Notes: generated from the sequence alone by a model not told the origin. A stretch of 33,375 nt of DNA from Nocardioides sp. (GCA_025965275.1 JAOPXG010000112.1:1-33375), one strand, 5' to 3'. Positions 1 to 9,608 are shown, numbered from the stretch's first letter. Numbers and translations are program-made.

Positions 1-555
1 GCGCTGGCGCTGCACACGCTGATCAAGTCGCGCTTCCGCGGCGACGACCTCCAGCTGATCGGCTTCGGCCGGCACGCCGAGGTGATGGAGATCGAGCACC
101 TCACCGGCCTCGACGCGATGTGGGACAAGGGCACCAACCTCCACCACGCGCTGCTGCTCGCCAACCGGCACTTCCGCAAGCACCCCAACGCCCAGCCGGT
201 GCTGCTGATCGTCACCGACGGCGAGCCGACCTCCCACCTCGAGCCCGACGGCGAGGTCTACTTCTCCTACCCGCCGCACCCGCTGACCGTCGCGTACGCC
301 GTCCGCGAGCTCGACAACGCCGGTCGCCTCGGCGCGCAGACGACGTTCTTCCGCCTCGGTGACGACCCGGGCCTGGCCCGGTTCATCGACTCGATGGCCA
401 AGCGCGTCGACGGCCGGGTCGTCGCGCCCGAGCTCGACGACCTGGGCGCCGCGGTGGTCGGCTCCTACCTCGGCTCCCGCCGCGGCTCGGCCGGTGGCCC
501 CGGTGGTGGCTACGGCGACTGGTTCGGCGGCCGGGGGTTCTGGGTCGGCGACTAG
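1..555 (+). CDS. VWA-domain protein, C-terminal part (5' end outside window), Gly-rich tail
   Basis: Frame 1 is open from base 1 to the TAG at 553-555; GTNLHHALLLANRHF and VLLIVTDGEPTSH are von Willebrand A / MIDAS-type segments. Confidence 0.8.
   Translation, partial: ALALHTLIKSRFRGDDLQLIGFGRHAEVMEIEHLTGLDAMWDKGTNLHHALLLANRHFRKHPNAQPVLLIVTDGEPTSHLEPDGEVYFSYPPHPLTVAYAVRELDNAGRLGAQTTFFRLGDDPGLARFIDSMAKRVDGRVVAPELDDLGAAVVGSYLGSRRGSAGGPGGGYGDWFGGRGFWVGD
56..87. other. Overlap note: not used as a separate element (see 556-587 hairpin)
   Basis: Placeholder of no biological weight; the real hairpin is at 556-587. Confidence 0.01.
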
Positions 556-587
556 GGCGTGTCTGCCATCGACTTGGGAGACACGCC
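556..587. terminator. Perfect 9-bp inverted repeat directly after the VWA gene; terminator-like hairpin without a clear U-tract
   Basis: GGCGTGTCT (556-564) ... AGACACGCC (579-587), 14-nt loop. Confidence 0.5.
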
Positions 588-589
588 AG

Positions 590-775
590 GTCACGCTCCG
601 TGAGCCCGGGCTGATCGCGCGACCGGATCTCGTCGACAGGCGGCTGCGCATCGTGCTGGAGGTCGACTCGTTCGAGTGGCACGGTGGTCGGTCTGCCCTC
701 GTCCTGGTCGACGCGGTGGCGCACACCCGGGATTCCGCCGAGGGGTGGGGGAGGGTGGCGCTGGGCCTTGACTGA
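590..775 (+). pseudogene. Remnant of a DUF559-like (Vsr/restriction-endonuclease fold) protein
   Basis: Frame gives VTLREPGLIARPDLVDRRLRIVLEVDSFEWHGGRSAL, resembling the DUF559-type core (LDRRLGIVLEADSFEWHG), then loses similarity; no plausible start. Confidence 0.5.
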
Positions 776-798
776 GCAGCCTGCGGCAGGATGGCGGC

Positions 799-1068
799 GT
801 GGATCTGACCGTCGTGCTCGTCAATGTCATCGGCTGGCTCGGGATGGCGCTGCTCATCAGCGCCTACGCCCTGGTGACGGCGTCCAGGATCCATGCGACC
901 GGCCAGGCCTTCCAGCTGATGAACCTCTTCGGCGGTGGCTTCCTGATGGTCAACTCCGCCTGGTACGGCGCGTGGCCGTCGGCCGCGCTCAACCTCGTCT
1001 GGGTCTGCATCGGCACCGTCGGGCTGGTCCGTGCGGCCCTGCGCCGACCGGAAGCCGCGTCCGGCTGA
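799..1068 (+). CDS. Small membrane protein, CBU_0592-like family
   Basis: 89 aa, hydrophobic segments; IGWLGMALLISAYAL...NLFGGGFLMVNSAWYGAWPSAALNLVWV pattern. Confidence 0.7.
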   Translation: MDLTVVLVNVIGWLGMALLISAYALVTASRIHATGQAFQLMNLFGGGFLMVNSAWYGAWPSAALNLVWVCIGTVGLVRAALRRPEAASG

Positions 1069-1075
1069 TCGCCGG

Positions 1076-1474
1076 TCACCAGTCGTCGTAGCGCGTCCGG
1101 CGCTGCCAGTTGGCACAGGGCCGCGTCGAGGTGCGGCCGACGCCGGAGCACACCGGCGGCTCGTCGGGGGCCTCGAGCTCGTCGGTCGCCAGGTTGCGCA
1201 CGAGCAGGTGGCGCGCCATCCGGTAGCCGTTGAGGAAGATCTCGCAGTCGCAGAAGCCGCCCACCTCGCCGAGCCGGCGCTCGAGACCGGTCGCGGTCGG
1301 TGAGCTGAGGTCGCGGAACCGCTGGGCCCAGCGCAGCGTCGTGTCACAGCCGTGGGCGGTGATCATCCGCGCGACGTAGCACGCGAGGCACTCGCGGGGT
1401 GCCGGCTCGCTGCGCGGGTCGGCCAGGATCCGCAGGTAGCGCTCGGCCTCGTCGGCGATGGAGCTCTCGGTCAT
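1076..1474 (-). CDS. DUF2695-like hypothetical protein
   Basis: ECLACYVARMITAHGCDTTLRWAQRFRD...RRLGEVGGFCDCEIFLNGY Cys-containing conserved pattern. Confidence 0.6.
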   Translation of the reverse strand: MTESSIADEAERYLRILADPRSEPAPRECLACYVARMITAHGCDTTLRWAQRFRDLSSPTATGLERRLGEVGGFCDCEIFLNGYRMARHLLVRNLATDELEAPDEPPVCSGVGRTSTRPCANWQRRTRYDDW

Positions 1475-1554
1475 GCGCCCTGTCTATCGCCGGCCGCCGA
1501 CATCCGGGACCAACGGCCCTTCCATCGTCGGACGACGCGTCGCACGGTGGTGAC

Positions 1555-2232
1555 GTGGAGACCGTGGAGATCCAGCTCTTCTGGCTGCCCCTGGGTGCGG
1601 GCGGCCGATCGGTGCGCTGGAACGGCCGCGTCTTCGAGGCGCTCGCCGCCCGACACGACCGTCGACCGGCCCAGGATCTCTACCACTCGGCGCTCGCCGT
1701 GCGACTGGGCGACGAGCGGCTCGTCATCGAGATGGCACCGGCGTGGAGCCGGGCGGCCGCCGCCCGCGGGGTGGTGCGCACGGGGCCGGTCGGGCTGCGC
1801 TGGCTCGGCCGCTCGGTGCTGTTCCGCTACGAGGTCCGGCTCTGGCGCGGCGGCGTCATCCCTGACGTCGACGAGGCGGTGGGCGCCCCGACGTACGTCG
1901 AAACCGATCCGGAGCGGACCCGGCGCCTACTCACGGCGGTTCCCGAGGTGCCCGCCCCCACCTGGGGTCGCGACGAGCTCGGTCTGGGGGAGATGTGGAA
2001 CTCGAACTCGCTCGTCTCGTGGCTGATCGCGACCAGCGGTCACGACGTCGCCGGCCTACATCCGCCGGCCGCCGGCAGGGCACCCGGGTGGGACGCGGGG
2101 CTGGAGCTCGCGAACCGGTCAGGCCGGGTGCAGGATCGCGGCCAGCTCCTCGACGCCGTCGACCAGCCGGGTGCCGGGGCGGGCCCAGGCGGCGTTGGCG
2201 TCGACGGCGTGGACCGGGACGCCGGGCGGTAG
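1555..2232 (+). CDS. Conserved hypothetical protein; 3' end overlaps the btuF-like gene on the other strand
   Basis: GTG at 1555 begins VETVEIQLFWLPLGAGGRSVRWNGRVFEAL...; protein-like up to about 2110, then the frame continues antisense to the next gene. Confidence 0.55.
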   Translation: METVEIQLFWLPLGAGGRSVRWNGRVFEALAARHDRRPAQDLYHSALAVRLGDERLVIEMAPAWSRAAAARGVVRTGPVGLRWLGRSVLFRYEVRLWRGGVIPDVDEAVGAPTYVETDPERTRRLLTAVPEVPAPTWGRDELGLGEMWNSNSLVSWLIATSGHDVAGLHPPAAGRAPGWDAGLELANRSGRVQDRGQLLDAVDQPGAGAGPGGVGVDGVDRDAGR

Positions 2233-2967
2233 GACGCCCGACGCCACCAGCGCGTCCGCGAGCGACTGGGCACCCGCCAGGTCGTAGCCGCACGGGGCGC
2301 ACACGATGAGGTCCGGCTCCGCCTCGTGCACCGACTCCCAGAGCACCCGCTCCGACTTCGCGCCGGGCTTGCCCAGCAGCGGCAGGCCGCCGGCGGCGGA
2401 GATCATCTCCGGCACCCAGTGGCCCGGGGCGTACGGCGGGTCCGTCCACTCGAGCAGCATCACCCGGGGTCGGTCGAGCCCCTCGACCCCGGCGCGCACG
2501 GCCTCCAGCCGGGCCTCCAGCGAGGAGACGAGGTCGACGGCGGCCGACCGGTGCCCGGTCGCCTCGCCCAGGGTCACGATCGAGGCGAAGACCTCGTCGA
2601 GGGTGTGCGGGTCGATGGTCAGCACCTCGGCCGTGCAGCCCAGGTGCGCGAGGGCGTCGTCGACCACGGAGACGTCGACCGCGCAGACGGCACACAGGTC
2701 CTGGGTCACGACGAGGTCGGCGTCCAGCCCGGCCAGCGCGTCGGCCGACAGGTGGTAGAGGTCCTCGCCGGCGGCCATCGCGCCGACGACGTACGCGTCG
2801 ATCTCCGCGGGCGTGAGGCCTGACGGCATCGCCGAGGTCGACACGATCTGCCGGGTCCGTGCCTCGGCGGGGTGGTCACACTCGAAGGTCACGCCCACGA
2901 CGTCGTCCCCCGCGCCGATGGCGAAGAGGATCTCGGTGGTGGACGGGAGCAACGACACGATCCGCAC
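2119..2967 (-). CDS. Cobalamin/metal ABC transporter substrate-binding protein, BtuF-like (no signal peptide seen)
   Basis: MRIVSLLPSTTEILFAIGAGDDVVGVTFECDHP...DADLVVTQDLCAVCAVD; typical helical-backbone metal receptor motifs. Confidence 0.8.
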   Translation of the reverse strand: MRIVSLLPSTTEILFAIGAGDDVVGVTFECDHPAEARTRQIVSTSAMPSGLTPAEIDAYVVGAMAAGEDLYHLSADALAGLDADLVVTQDLCAVCAVDVSVVDDALAHLGCTAEVLTIDPHTLDEVFASIVTLGEATGHRSAAVDLVSSLEARLEAVRAGVEGLDRPRVMLLEWTDPPYAPGHWVPEMISAAGGLPLLGKPGAKSERVLWESVHEAEPDLIVCAPCGYDLAGAQSLADALVASGVLPPGVPVHAVDANAAWARPGTRLVDGVEELAAILHPA

Positions 2968-3004
2968 GTCACGACCCTAGGCCGTGACGCACGGATCGGT
3001 GCGG

Positions 3005-3130
3005 TCAGACCGACTTCAGCGCGAGCGCGGTCCGGTCGATCGAGTTCGGGATCGACGGCGGCGAGGCGTCCAGCGACAGCGCGGCGGAGGCGAAGGCGGG
3101 GACGTTCGCCGCCCGCTTGAGGTCGACGGG
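3005..3130 (-). pseudogene. Unidentified 3' gene fragment
   Basis: Minus frame reads LPVDLKRAANVPAFASAALSLDASPPSIPNSIDRTALALKSV* with nearly all G/C third positions, but has no start and merges upstream into sequence antisense to the TauE gene. Confidence 0.35.
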
Positions 3131-3145
3131 GAGCGGACTTGGAGA

Positions 3146-3937
3146 ATGGCGACGATGGATGACCCGACCGCGACCGTGCTGGTCCTTCTCGGCCTGGCCG
3201 GGTTGGCCGCCGGCTTCGTCGACGCGGTCGTCGGGGGCGGCGGGCTGATCCAGCTGCCGGCACTGCTCCTGGGGCTGCCCCAGGCCGCGACCGTGCAGGT
3301 GCTCGCCACCAACAAGGTCGCCGCCATCTCCGGCACGACGGTGAGCGCCGCGACGTACTACCGGCGCGTCCGCCCGGACCCGAGGACGTTCCTGCCCCTG
3401 ATGCTCTTCGCGTTCGCCGGCTCGGCGGCAGGCGCGCTCGTGGCCAGCCAGATCCCGCGCGACGCGTTCGAGCCGATCGTCCTGGTCGCGCTGGTCGTGG
3501 TCGGCGGCTACGTGCTGTTCAAGCCGCAGCTCGGTGAGGCGACCGCGCTCCGCTTCTCCGGCCACCGCCACACCACCGCCGCGATGGGCACCGGGCTCGC
3601 GATCGGGTTCTACGACGGGGCGCTCGGGCCGGGCACCGGCAGCTTCTTCGTGATCTCGCTGGTCGGGCTGCTCGGCTACAGCTTCCTGGAGGCGTCCGCC
3701 AAGGCCAAGCTCGCCAACTGGGCCACCAACCTCGCCGCGATCTGCATCTTCCTCCCGCAGGGCGCCGTGCTCTGGAAGGTCGCTCTGGTGATGGGTGTGT
3801 GCAACATCGTCGGCGGCTACCTCGGCGCGCGTACGGCGGTCGCGCGCGGCGCAGCGTTCGTCCGGGTGTTCTTCATCGCGGTCGTCTCGGCGTTCATCGT
3901 CCGGATCGGCGGCGACGTGCTCGGGCTGTGGTCATGA
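3146..3937 (+). CDS. TauE/SafE-family sulfite exporter / permease
   Basis: GLAAGFVDAVVGGGGLIQLPALL ... ATNKVAAISGT ... GFYDGALGPGTGSF are TauE/SafE signatures. Confidence 0.9.
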   Translation: MATMDDPTATVLVLLGLAGLAAGFVDAVVGGGGLIQLPALLLGLPQAATVQVLATNKVAAISGTTVSAATYYRRVRPDPRTFLPLMLFAFAGSAAGALVASQIPRDAFEPIVLVALVVVGGYVLFKPQLGEATALRFSGHRHTTAAMGTGLAIGFYDGALGPGTGSFFVISLVGLLGYSFLEASAKAKLANWATNLAAICIFLPQGAVLWKVALVMGVCNIVGGYLGARTAVARGAAFVRVFFIAVVSAFIVRIGGDVLGLWS

Positions 3938-4475
3938 GCAGCTACCTCACGATCGCGGGTGAGTCGACCTCTGGAGTCTCGATCGGTGGCCGTCATGCGG
4001 ACGACTTCGTCGACAACTGACCCTCCTGAGCGCCTCAATGCCAAGGGCACGTCACCAGGTCTCGACACGCGGGTCGCGACTTCGCGGGCTCAGTCGCGCC
4101 GCTCGCTCGACCACCATCAGCGGGTCCGCTGACGCGTCCCCGCTCGGCGGCACCCTCCTCGGGGCCGGCGGGCTGGTCCGGGCGTACGGCGACGCGGTCC
4201 GCGCCGGCCTCGAGGTGACCGGCACCCTGCGCCGCACCCTGGTCCGCGAGCACCTCCTCGACCTCGACCACACCGACGCCGGCCGGATCGAGAGCGAGCT
4301 GCGCTCGCGCGGGATCGCCGTCCTCGACACGGCGTACGGCGCGCAGGTCACGCTGCGGCTCGGCGTACCCCCCGACCAGGAGGCACGGCTGGCGACGGTC
4401 CTGGCCGAGCTGACCGCCGGCACCGCGGAAACCACCGTGGCAGGAGAGCGCTGGGTCGATAGCCTCGACGCATGA
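3934..4475 (+). pseudogene. yigZ: IMPACT/YigZ-family protein, internally disrupted
   Basis: N-terminal-like MSSYLTIAGESTSGVSI starts at the ATG overlapping the TauE stop (frame hits TGA at 4018-4020); C-terminal part GGTLLGAGGLVRAYGDAVRAGLE... resumes at 4146 in a different frame and ends at 4475. The central IMPACT region (DDGEPxGTAGxPML) is absent. Confidence 0.7.
4058..4145. repeat. 88-bp intergenic repeat, copy 1
   Basis: ggtctcgacacgcgggtcgcgacttcgcgggctcagtcgcg...cagcgggtccgctgacgcgtccccgctc; 85/88 identical, ungapped, to 18879-18966. Confidence 0.95.
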
Positions 4476-4786
4476 GCATCCTGGTCGACCTCGCGGACCT
4501 GCCGACGACGCTCGCGGACTTCGGCCGCGGCTACCTGCTGACCTCCGCCGGCGGACGGGTCAAGGCGGTGTCGGCGCGGGCGGAGATCGACGGCGAGACC
4601 CTCCTGGTCCGCACGCCCGGCCGTGGCTCGGTCGCCAACGTCGGCACCAACCCGACCGTCACGCTTCTCTTCCCACCCGGTGACGACCCGGGCATGACGC
4701 TGCTCGTCGACGGCACCGCCGGGGCCGAGGGCGACGACGTCCGCATCACGCCGACCGGCGCCGTCCTCCACAAGCCGGTGGCATGA
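4472..4786 (+). CDS. Pyridoxamine 5'-phosphate oxidase-like (FMN-binding split barrel) protein
   Basis: GYLLTSAGGRVKAVSARAEIDGETLLVRTPGRGSVANVGTNPTVTLLFPP pattern. Confidence 0.75.
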   Translation: MSILVDLADLPTTLADFGRGYLLTSAGGRVKAVSARAEIDGETLLVRTPGRGSVANVGTNPTVTLLFPPGDDPGMTLLVDGTAGAEGDDVRITPTGAVLHKPVA

Positions 4787-5517
4787 GCACCACGCCGTAC
4801 TGGGTCAGCGCCTTCCTCGACCTGCCGCCCGGCGGCTTCGAGCGCGGGGTCGACTTCTGGCAGGGCGTCACCGGCTTCACGCTGTCGCCGACGCGCGGCG
4901 TCGACGGGGAGTTCGCCACGCTCGTGCCGCCCGACGGCGACGCCTACCTGCGGGTGCAGCGGCTCGCCGCCGGCCCGGGCCGGATCCATCTCGACCTCCA
5001 TGTCGACAACCCGGCGGTCGCCGCCGAAGCGGCGGTCGAGCTCGGCGCCCACGTGCTGGTCCGGCACGAGTCGGGCTACGTCGTGGTCCGGTCGCCGGGT
5101 GGCTTCACGTTCTGCTTCGTGCGCCACGAGGCGTCGGTGCGCCCGCGGCCGGCGACCTGGCCCGACGGCACCCGGTCCCAGGTCGACCAGGTCTGCCTCG
5201 ACCTGCCGCCGCAGGTGTACGACGCCGAGCTCGCGTTCTGGCAGCCGCTGACGGGCTGGGACCTCCGCGACCTCGAGGAGACGGAGTTCGCGCGCCTGTT
5301 GCCGCCCGACGAGCTCCCGCTGCGCTGGCTGGTCCAGCGGCTCGACGATCCCCGCGACCAGGTGAGCGCCCACCTCGACCTCGCCTGCGACGACCGCGAC
5401 GCCGAGACCGCGCGCCACGTGGAGCTCGGTGCCCGCGTGGTCCGGGTGCACGACGAGTGGACCGTGCTGACCGACCCGGTCGGCACGCCGTACTGCATCA
5501 CGGACAGGACCCCATGA
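4783..5517 (+). CDS. VOC-superfamily (glyoxalase-like) two-domain protein
   Basis: Two repeated VOC-type modules (FWQGVTGFTLSP...; FWQPLTGWDLRD...). Confidence 0.8.
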   Translation: MSTTPYWVSAFLDLPPGGFERGVDFWQGVTGFTLSPTRGVDGEFATLVPPDGDAYLRVQRLAAGPGRIHLDLHVDNPAVAAEAAVELGAHVLVRHESGYVVVRSPGGFTFCFVRHEASVRPRPATWPDGTRSQVDQVCLDLPPQVYDAELAFWQPLTGWDLRDLEETEFARLLPPDELPLRWLVQRLDDPRDQVSAHLDLACDDRDAETARHVELGARVVRVHDEWTVLTDPVGTPYCITDRTP

Positions 5518-6032
5518 CCATCGGCCGCGTCGACCCTCCCCAGGCCGCCGACGAGACCGCCACCCTGCTGGGCTTCCTCGACTACCACCGCGACACGCTG
5601 CGGCTGAAGGTCGCCGGGCTCACCGGCGCCCAGCTTGACCAGACGCTGGCACCGTCGACGATGACCTTGGGCGGCATGGTCAAGCACCTGGCGCTCGTGG
5701 AGCACTGGTGGTTCCGCTGCATCTTCGAGGGCCAGGACTACGCCGAGCCGTGGGCGTCCGTCGACTGGGAGGCCGACGCCGACTGGGACTGGCACAGCGC
5801 CGTCGACGACACCCCTGAGGAGCTGCTCGACCTGCTCACGGCAGAGATCGCGGAGTCCGACCGGATCATTCACGCCGCGGCCGGCCTCGACCAGCTGTCC
5901 GTGCGGAGCGGTCGCAACGGTTCGCCGTTCTCGCTGCGCTGGATCCTCGCTCATCTGGTGGAGGAGTACGCACGCCACAACGGCCACGCCGACCTGATCC
6001 GCGAGTCGATCGACGGCACGGTCGGGGAGTGA
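5514..6032 (+). CDS. DinB-family / DUF664 protein
   Basis: LLGFLDYHRDTLRLKVAGLT...LGGMVKHLALVEHWWF...HLVEEYARHNGHADLIRE. Confidence 0.85.
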   Translation: MTIGRVDPPQAADETATLLGFLDYHRDTLRLKVAGLTGAQLDQTLAPSTMTLGGMVKHLALVEHWWFRCIFEGQDYAEPWASVDWEADADWDWHSAVDDTPEELLDLLTAEIAESDRIIHAAAGLDQLSVRSGRNGSPFSLRWILAHLVEEYARHNGHADLIRESIDGTVGE

Positions 6033-6045
6033 CCCCGCCTGTGTC

Positions 6046-6429
6046 TCAGAGCGGCTGGTGCAGGCAGAGGATGTTGCCGTCCGGGTCGAGGAACCACGCC
6101 GCCATCATCGCGCCGTCGTCGAAGACGTGGTCGACCGTCGTGAAGCCCGGCTGGTTGTAGTCCTCGAACGCAACCCCTCGCGACTCGAGGTCGGCGATCT
6201 CGGCCGCGATGTCGCGCACCTCGAAGCTGAGCGCGGTGTTGGGCGACGGATGCACGTCCGGGAAGGGGCGCAGCATCAGATGGTTGCCGCCGGCGATGCG
6301 GAACCTGAGCTCGCCGTCGGGGGTCGTGCCGTCGAAGGGAAGCTCGAGCCGCTTCTCGTAGAACTCCTGGGCGCGCGTCGTGTCCCCGACGGGGAGCATC
6401 ACCGCGACCGCGTTGTCGGTCAGTGACAT
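6046..6429 (-). CDS. VOC-family protein
   Basis: AVMLPVGDTTRAQEFYEKRLELPF...AWFLDPDGNILCLHQ; ATG at 6429. Confidence 0.85.
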   Translation of the reverse strand: MSLTDNAVAVMLPVGDTTRAQEFYEKRLELPFDGTTPDGELRFRIAGGNHLMLRPFPDVHPSPNTALSFEVRDIAAEIADLESRGVAFEDYNQPGFTTVDHVFDDGAMMAAWFLDPDGNILCLHQPL

Positions 6430-6484
6430 GGGCACCTCCTGGGCCACTCTCAGGGTGCCCCCGGGGCGCGGGTGCGCGCAATCG

Positions 6485-7822
6485 TCAGACCGGGTCGGCG
6501 AAGCCCGGCAGCCACTCGGTGAGGATCTGACGGAACGGCACCTCCGCGCCCAGCTGGCTCAGGATGCCGACGGCGCCCAGCCAGGTGCGGTGGATGAGCA
6601 GGTACGACGGTGGCAGGTTGATCTTGAGGGCCAGCGTGTACGCCGGGTCGCGCGGGTTGTTGACCCGCTGGAACTGTGACTGCATCCACTCCCGCGAGAA
6701 GTGGAACCGCTCGGCCTGCGTCGGCTCGACGAACGGCGACAGGTAGTCGAGGAGCATCGCCGGGTCGATGGTGACGCGGTCCTTGATGAAGCCCTCCTCG
6801 CGCAGCCCCGCGAGCAACGTCTGGTCGTCCTCGATGGCGGCGATCCGGATCAGCGACCCCATCGCCAGTGGGAGAGCGCCCTCGGGCAGGCGGGCGACCG
6901 CGCCGAAGTCGAGGACCCCCATCGGGCCGGGCCTCCCGTCCTCGGTGGGCAGGATCCGGAAGTTCCCCGGGTGCGGGTCGGCGTGCAGCATCCCGGTGCG
7001 CGCCGGGCCCTCGACGAGGAACCGGACGAAGAGCTCGCCGTAGTGGTCGCGCTCCTCCTGCGTGCCGGACGAGATGACGGCGGCCAGCGACGAGGTCGAC
7101 TCCATCCACTCGGTGATCAGCGTCGTGTCGCCGGCGGCGACGACGTCCGGCACCTCGAAGTCCGGTTCGTCGCGGAACGCCGCGGCGAAGGTGCGCTGGG
7201 CCTCGGCCTCGAGCCGGTAGTCCAGCTCCTCCTCGGTGCGTGCCTGCATCTCCGCGATCAGCGGCTTGACGTCGATCCCCGGGACCAGGCTGCCCATCGT
7301 CCGGGCCAGCCGGGAGAGCTGGCGCAGGTCGGAGCGCAGCGCGTCACCCGCGCCGGGGTACTGCACCTTCACGGCGACCCCGCGCCCGTCGTGCCACCGG
7401 CCCCGGTGCACCTGGCCGATCGACGCGGCCGCGGTCGGGCCCCCGTCGAGCCAGACCAGCTGCTCCTTCCAGTCGGGTCCCAGGTCGCGGGCCAGCGCGT
7501 CGCGGACCTCCTGGGTCGGCATGGGGGGAGCGGAGTCCTGGAGCCTGGTCAGCTGCTCGCGGTACGGGCCCGCGATCTCCTCGGGCAGGGCGGCCTCGAG
7601 CACCGACAGCGCCTGCCCGAACTTCATCGCCCCACCCTTGAGCTCGCCCAGGGTGCGGAACAGCTGCTCCGCGGTGCGCTGCTGGATGTCGGACATCACG
7701 GCCTCGGCGGACTGGCCGCCGATCCGCCTGCCGAGGCCGAGCGCGCTGCGCCCGGCGTACCCCAGCGGCAGGGCGGCCAGCCTGGCCGTCCGGGCGGCTG
7801 CCTTGCGGGGGAGCTCGGTCAC
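6485..7822 (-). CDS. ABC1 / AarF-UbiB-family atypical kinase
   Basis: GTG at 7822; [56 protein letters not shown]. Confidence 0.92.
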   Translation of the reverse strand: MTELPRKAAARTARLAALPLGYAGRSALGLGRRIGGQSAEAVMSDIQQRTAEQLFRTLGELKGGAMKFGQALSVLEAALPEEIAGPYREQLTRLQDSAPPMPTQEVRDALARDLGPDWKEQLVWLDGGPTAAASIGQVHRGRWHDGRGVAVKVQYPGAGDALRSDLRQLSRLARTMGSLVPGIDVKPLIAEMQARTEEELDYRLEAEAQRTFAAAFRDEPDFEVPDVVAAGDTTLITEWMESTSSLAAVISSGTQEERDHYGELFVRFLVEGPARTGMLHADPHPGNFRILPTEDGRPGPMGVLDFGAVARLPEGALPLAMGSLIRIAAIEDDQTLLAGLREEGFIKDRVTIDPAMLLDYLSPFVEPTQAERFHFSREWMQSQFQRVNNPRDPAYTLALKINLPPSYLLIHRTWLGAVGILSQLGAEVPFRQILTEWLPGFADPV

Positions 7823-7918
7823 GGCACCAGTCTCCCCGACGCACCCAACGGGCCTCATCGGGATGGACTCCGCCGCCGCGGGTGTTGTCCAGATGACCGA
7901 CTCCTGCGGAAGGACCTC

Positions 7919-8908
7919 ATGCGCATCCCGCTCTCCATCCTCGACCTCGCCCCGATCACTCGCGGCCAGAGCGTCGGCGACAGCATCAAGGCCAGCGTCG
8001 CCCTCGCCCAGCGCGCGGAGGAGGACGGCTACCGCCGGGTCTGGTACGCCGAGCACCACAACATGGACCGCATCGCCTCGTCGGCGACCAGCGTGCTGAT
8101 CTCCCACGTCGGGGCGCAGACGTCGACCATCCGGCTCGGTGCCGGCGGGGTGATGCTGCCCAACCACGCGCCGCTCACGATCGCCGAGCAGTTCGGCACC
8201 CTCGAGGCGATGTACCCCGGCCGGATCGACCTGGGGCTGGGCCGGGCGCCGGGCTCCGACCAGAACACCATGTACGCGCTGCGCCGCGACCCGCAGTCGT
8301 CCGAGCGGTTCCCGCAGGACGTGCTCGAGCTGCAGGCCTACCTGGCGGGCGACACCCGGGTGCCCGGCGTCGACGCGATCCCCGGCAAGGGGTCCCGTGT
8401 GCCGCTCTACATCCTCGGCTCGTCGCTCTTCGGCGCGCAGCTGGCCGCGGCGCTCGGCCTGCCGTACGCGTTCGCCAGCCACTTCGCCCCGCAGGCGCTC
8501 GAAGCCGCGGTCGCGACGTACCGGCGCGAGTTCAAGCCCTCCGAGCAGCTCGACGCGCCGTACGTCATCGCCGGCGTCAACGTGGTCGCCGCCGACACGA
8601 CCGCCCAGGCGCAGGAGAGCTTCGACGCCGTGCGCCGGACCTTCGCGGTCAACCTCTTCGGCCGCGGGCAGGACCTCACCGACGAGCAGGCCGACGAGCT
8701 CCTGCGGCAGGGCGCCGGCCAGCACGTCGACCAGATGCTGGTCTACGCCGCGATCGGCACCCCGCCGGAGGTGGCGGCCTACCTGAAAGGCTTCCGCGAC
8801 AAAGCCGGGGCCGACGAGCTCATCACCGCCCACCAGGCACGCACGCCGGAGGACCGGCTCCGGTCGGTCACGCTGACCGCCGAGGCGATGGAGCTCGTCA
8901 AGGCGTAG
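7919..8908 (+). CDS. LLM-class (luciferase-like) flavin-dependent oxidoreductase
   Basis: [49 protein letters not shown]. Confidence 0.92.
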   Translation: MRIPLSILDLAPITRGQSVGDSIKASVALAQRAEEDGYRRVWYAEHHNMDRIASSATSVLISHVGAQTSTIRLGAGGVMLPNHAPLTIAEQFGTLEAMYPGRIDLGLGRAPGSDQNTMYALRRDPQSSERFPQDVLELQAYLAGDTRVPGVDAIPGKGSRVPLYILGSSLFGAQLAAALGLPYAFASHFAPQALEAAVATYRREFKPSEQLDAPYVIAGVNVVAADTTAQAQESFDAVRRTFAVNLFGRGQDLTDEQADELLRQGAGQHVDQMLVYAAIGTPPEVAAYLKGFRDKAGADELITAHQARTPEDRLRSVTLTAEAMELVKA

Positions 8909-9263
8909 GCGCGGTGTCGGGCACCGACCCGAACCGCCGTACCTCGTGGGGCCAGCCGCAGCCCTCCGCGATCTTGGCGGCCCACGTCGTGGCGGCCTCG
9001 TCGTCGGGCACGTCCACGATGGCGAAGCCGCCCAGGAACTCCTTGGTCTCGACGAACGGCCCGTCGGTGACCAGCACCTCGCCGCCGGTGGGGTCGGCGC
9101 TGTAGACCGGGCCACCCTCCTCGAGCCCGCCGGCGAAGACGTAGACGCCGGTCTCCTTCATCTCGTTCACCACCGCCATCGCGGGCTGTACGCGCTCGCG
9201 GAACCATTCCTCGGAGTGGTCGCCGACCCACTGCTGGTTGAAGTAGAGGAGGTACTCGGGCAT
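8898..9263 (-). CDS. YCII-related (DGPF) protein
   Basis: [12 protein letters not shown]...[27 protein letters not shown]; convergent with the LLM gene, 11-bp overlap. Confidence 0.85.
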   Translation of the reverse strand: MPEYLLYFNQQWVGDHSEEWFRERVQPAMAVVNEMKETGVYVFAGGLEEGGPVYSADPTGGEVLVTDGPFVETKEFLGGFAIVDVPDDEAATTWAAKIAEGCGWPHEVRRFGSVPDTAPTP

Positions 9264-9391
9264 GTCTGCTCCCTCTCGGCTCGAGCGGACTCGTTGTCCG
9301 CCTCTCTCCACGCTACGAACGGCGGGCGGTCGGCACGACACCCTGAGCCGAGGAGTTTCGTCGCAGCAGCGACGGGGTCTGTGGCGCCTTC

Positions 9392-9413
9392 CCCCTCCCG
9401 GACCAAGGAGGGG
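9392..9413. other. 7-bp perfect inverted repeat
   Basis: CCCCTCC cggaccaa GGAGGGG. Confidence 0.4.
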
Positions 9414-9521
9414 CATGGATACGACAGAGCCCGTTGGCCCACCGGGATCGATGCCGATCCGGACGCGTTCGAGGCGGCCGGGACCTACCGCGCCGATCGT
9501 GGCAGCCCGTCGGAGGACTGG

Positions 9522-9608
9522 TCAGGCGGGGAACTTCACTCCGGTGTTGGAGTGGCAGCGGTAGCCGAACGGGTTCTTCGCGAGGTACTGCTGGTGATAG
9601 TTGTCGGC
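9522..9608 (-). pseudogene. msrA 3' remnant (28 codons plus stop)
   Basis: Minus frame reads ADNYHQQYLAKNPFGYRCHSNTGVKFPA*, matching the C-terminus of the intact MsrA in this window (AEDHHQQYLAKNPFGYRCHANTGVRFPPTA*). Confidence 0.9.

Noticed and set aside
56-87. The feature row at 56-87
   Set aside because: Entered with near-zero confidence and no support; it should be ignored. The real hairpin is at 556-587.
6701-7918. N-terminal half of the 735-aa plus ORF ending at 8908
   Set aside because: Antisense to the ABC1 kinase gene; the real LLM oxidoreductase starts at the ATG at 7919.
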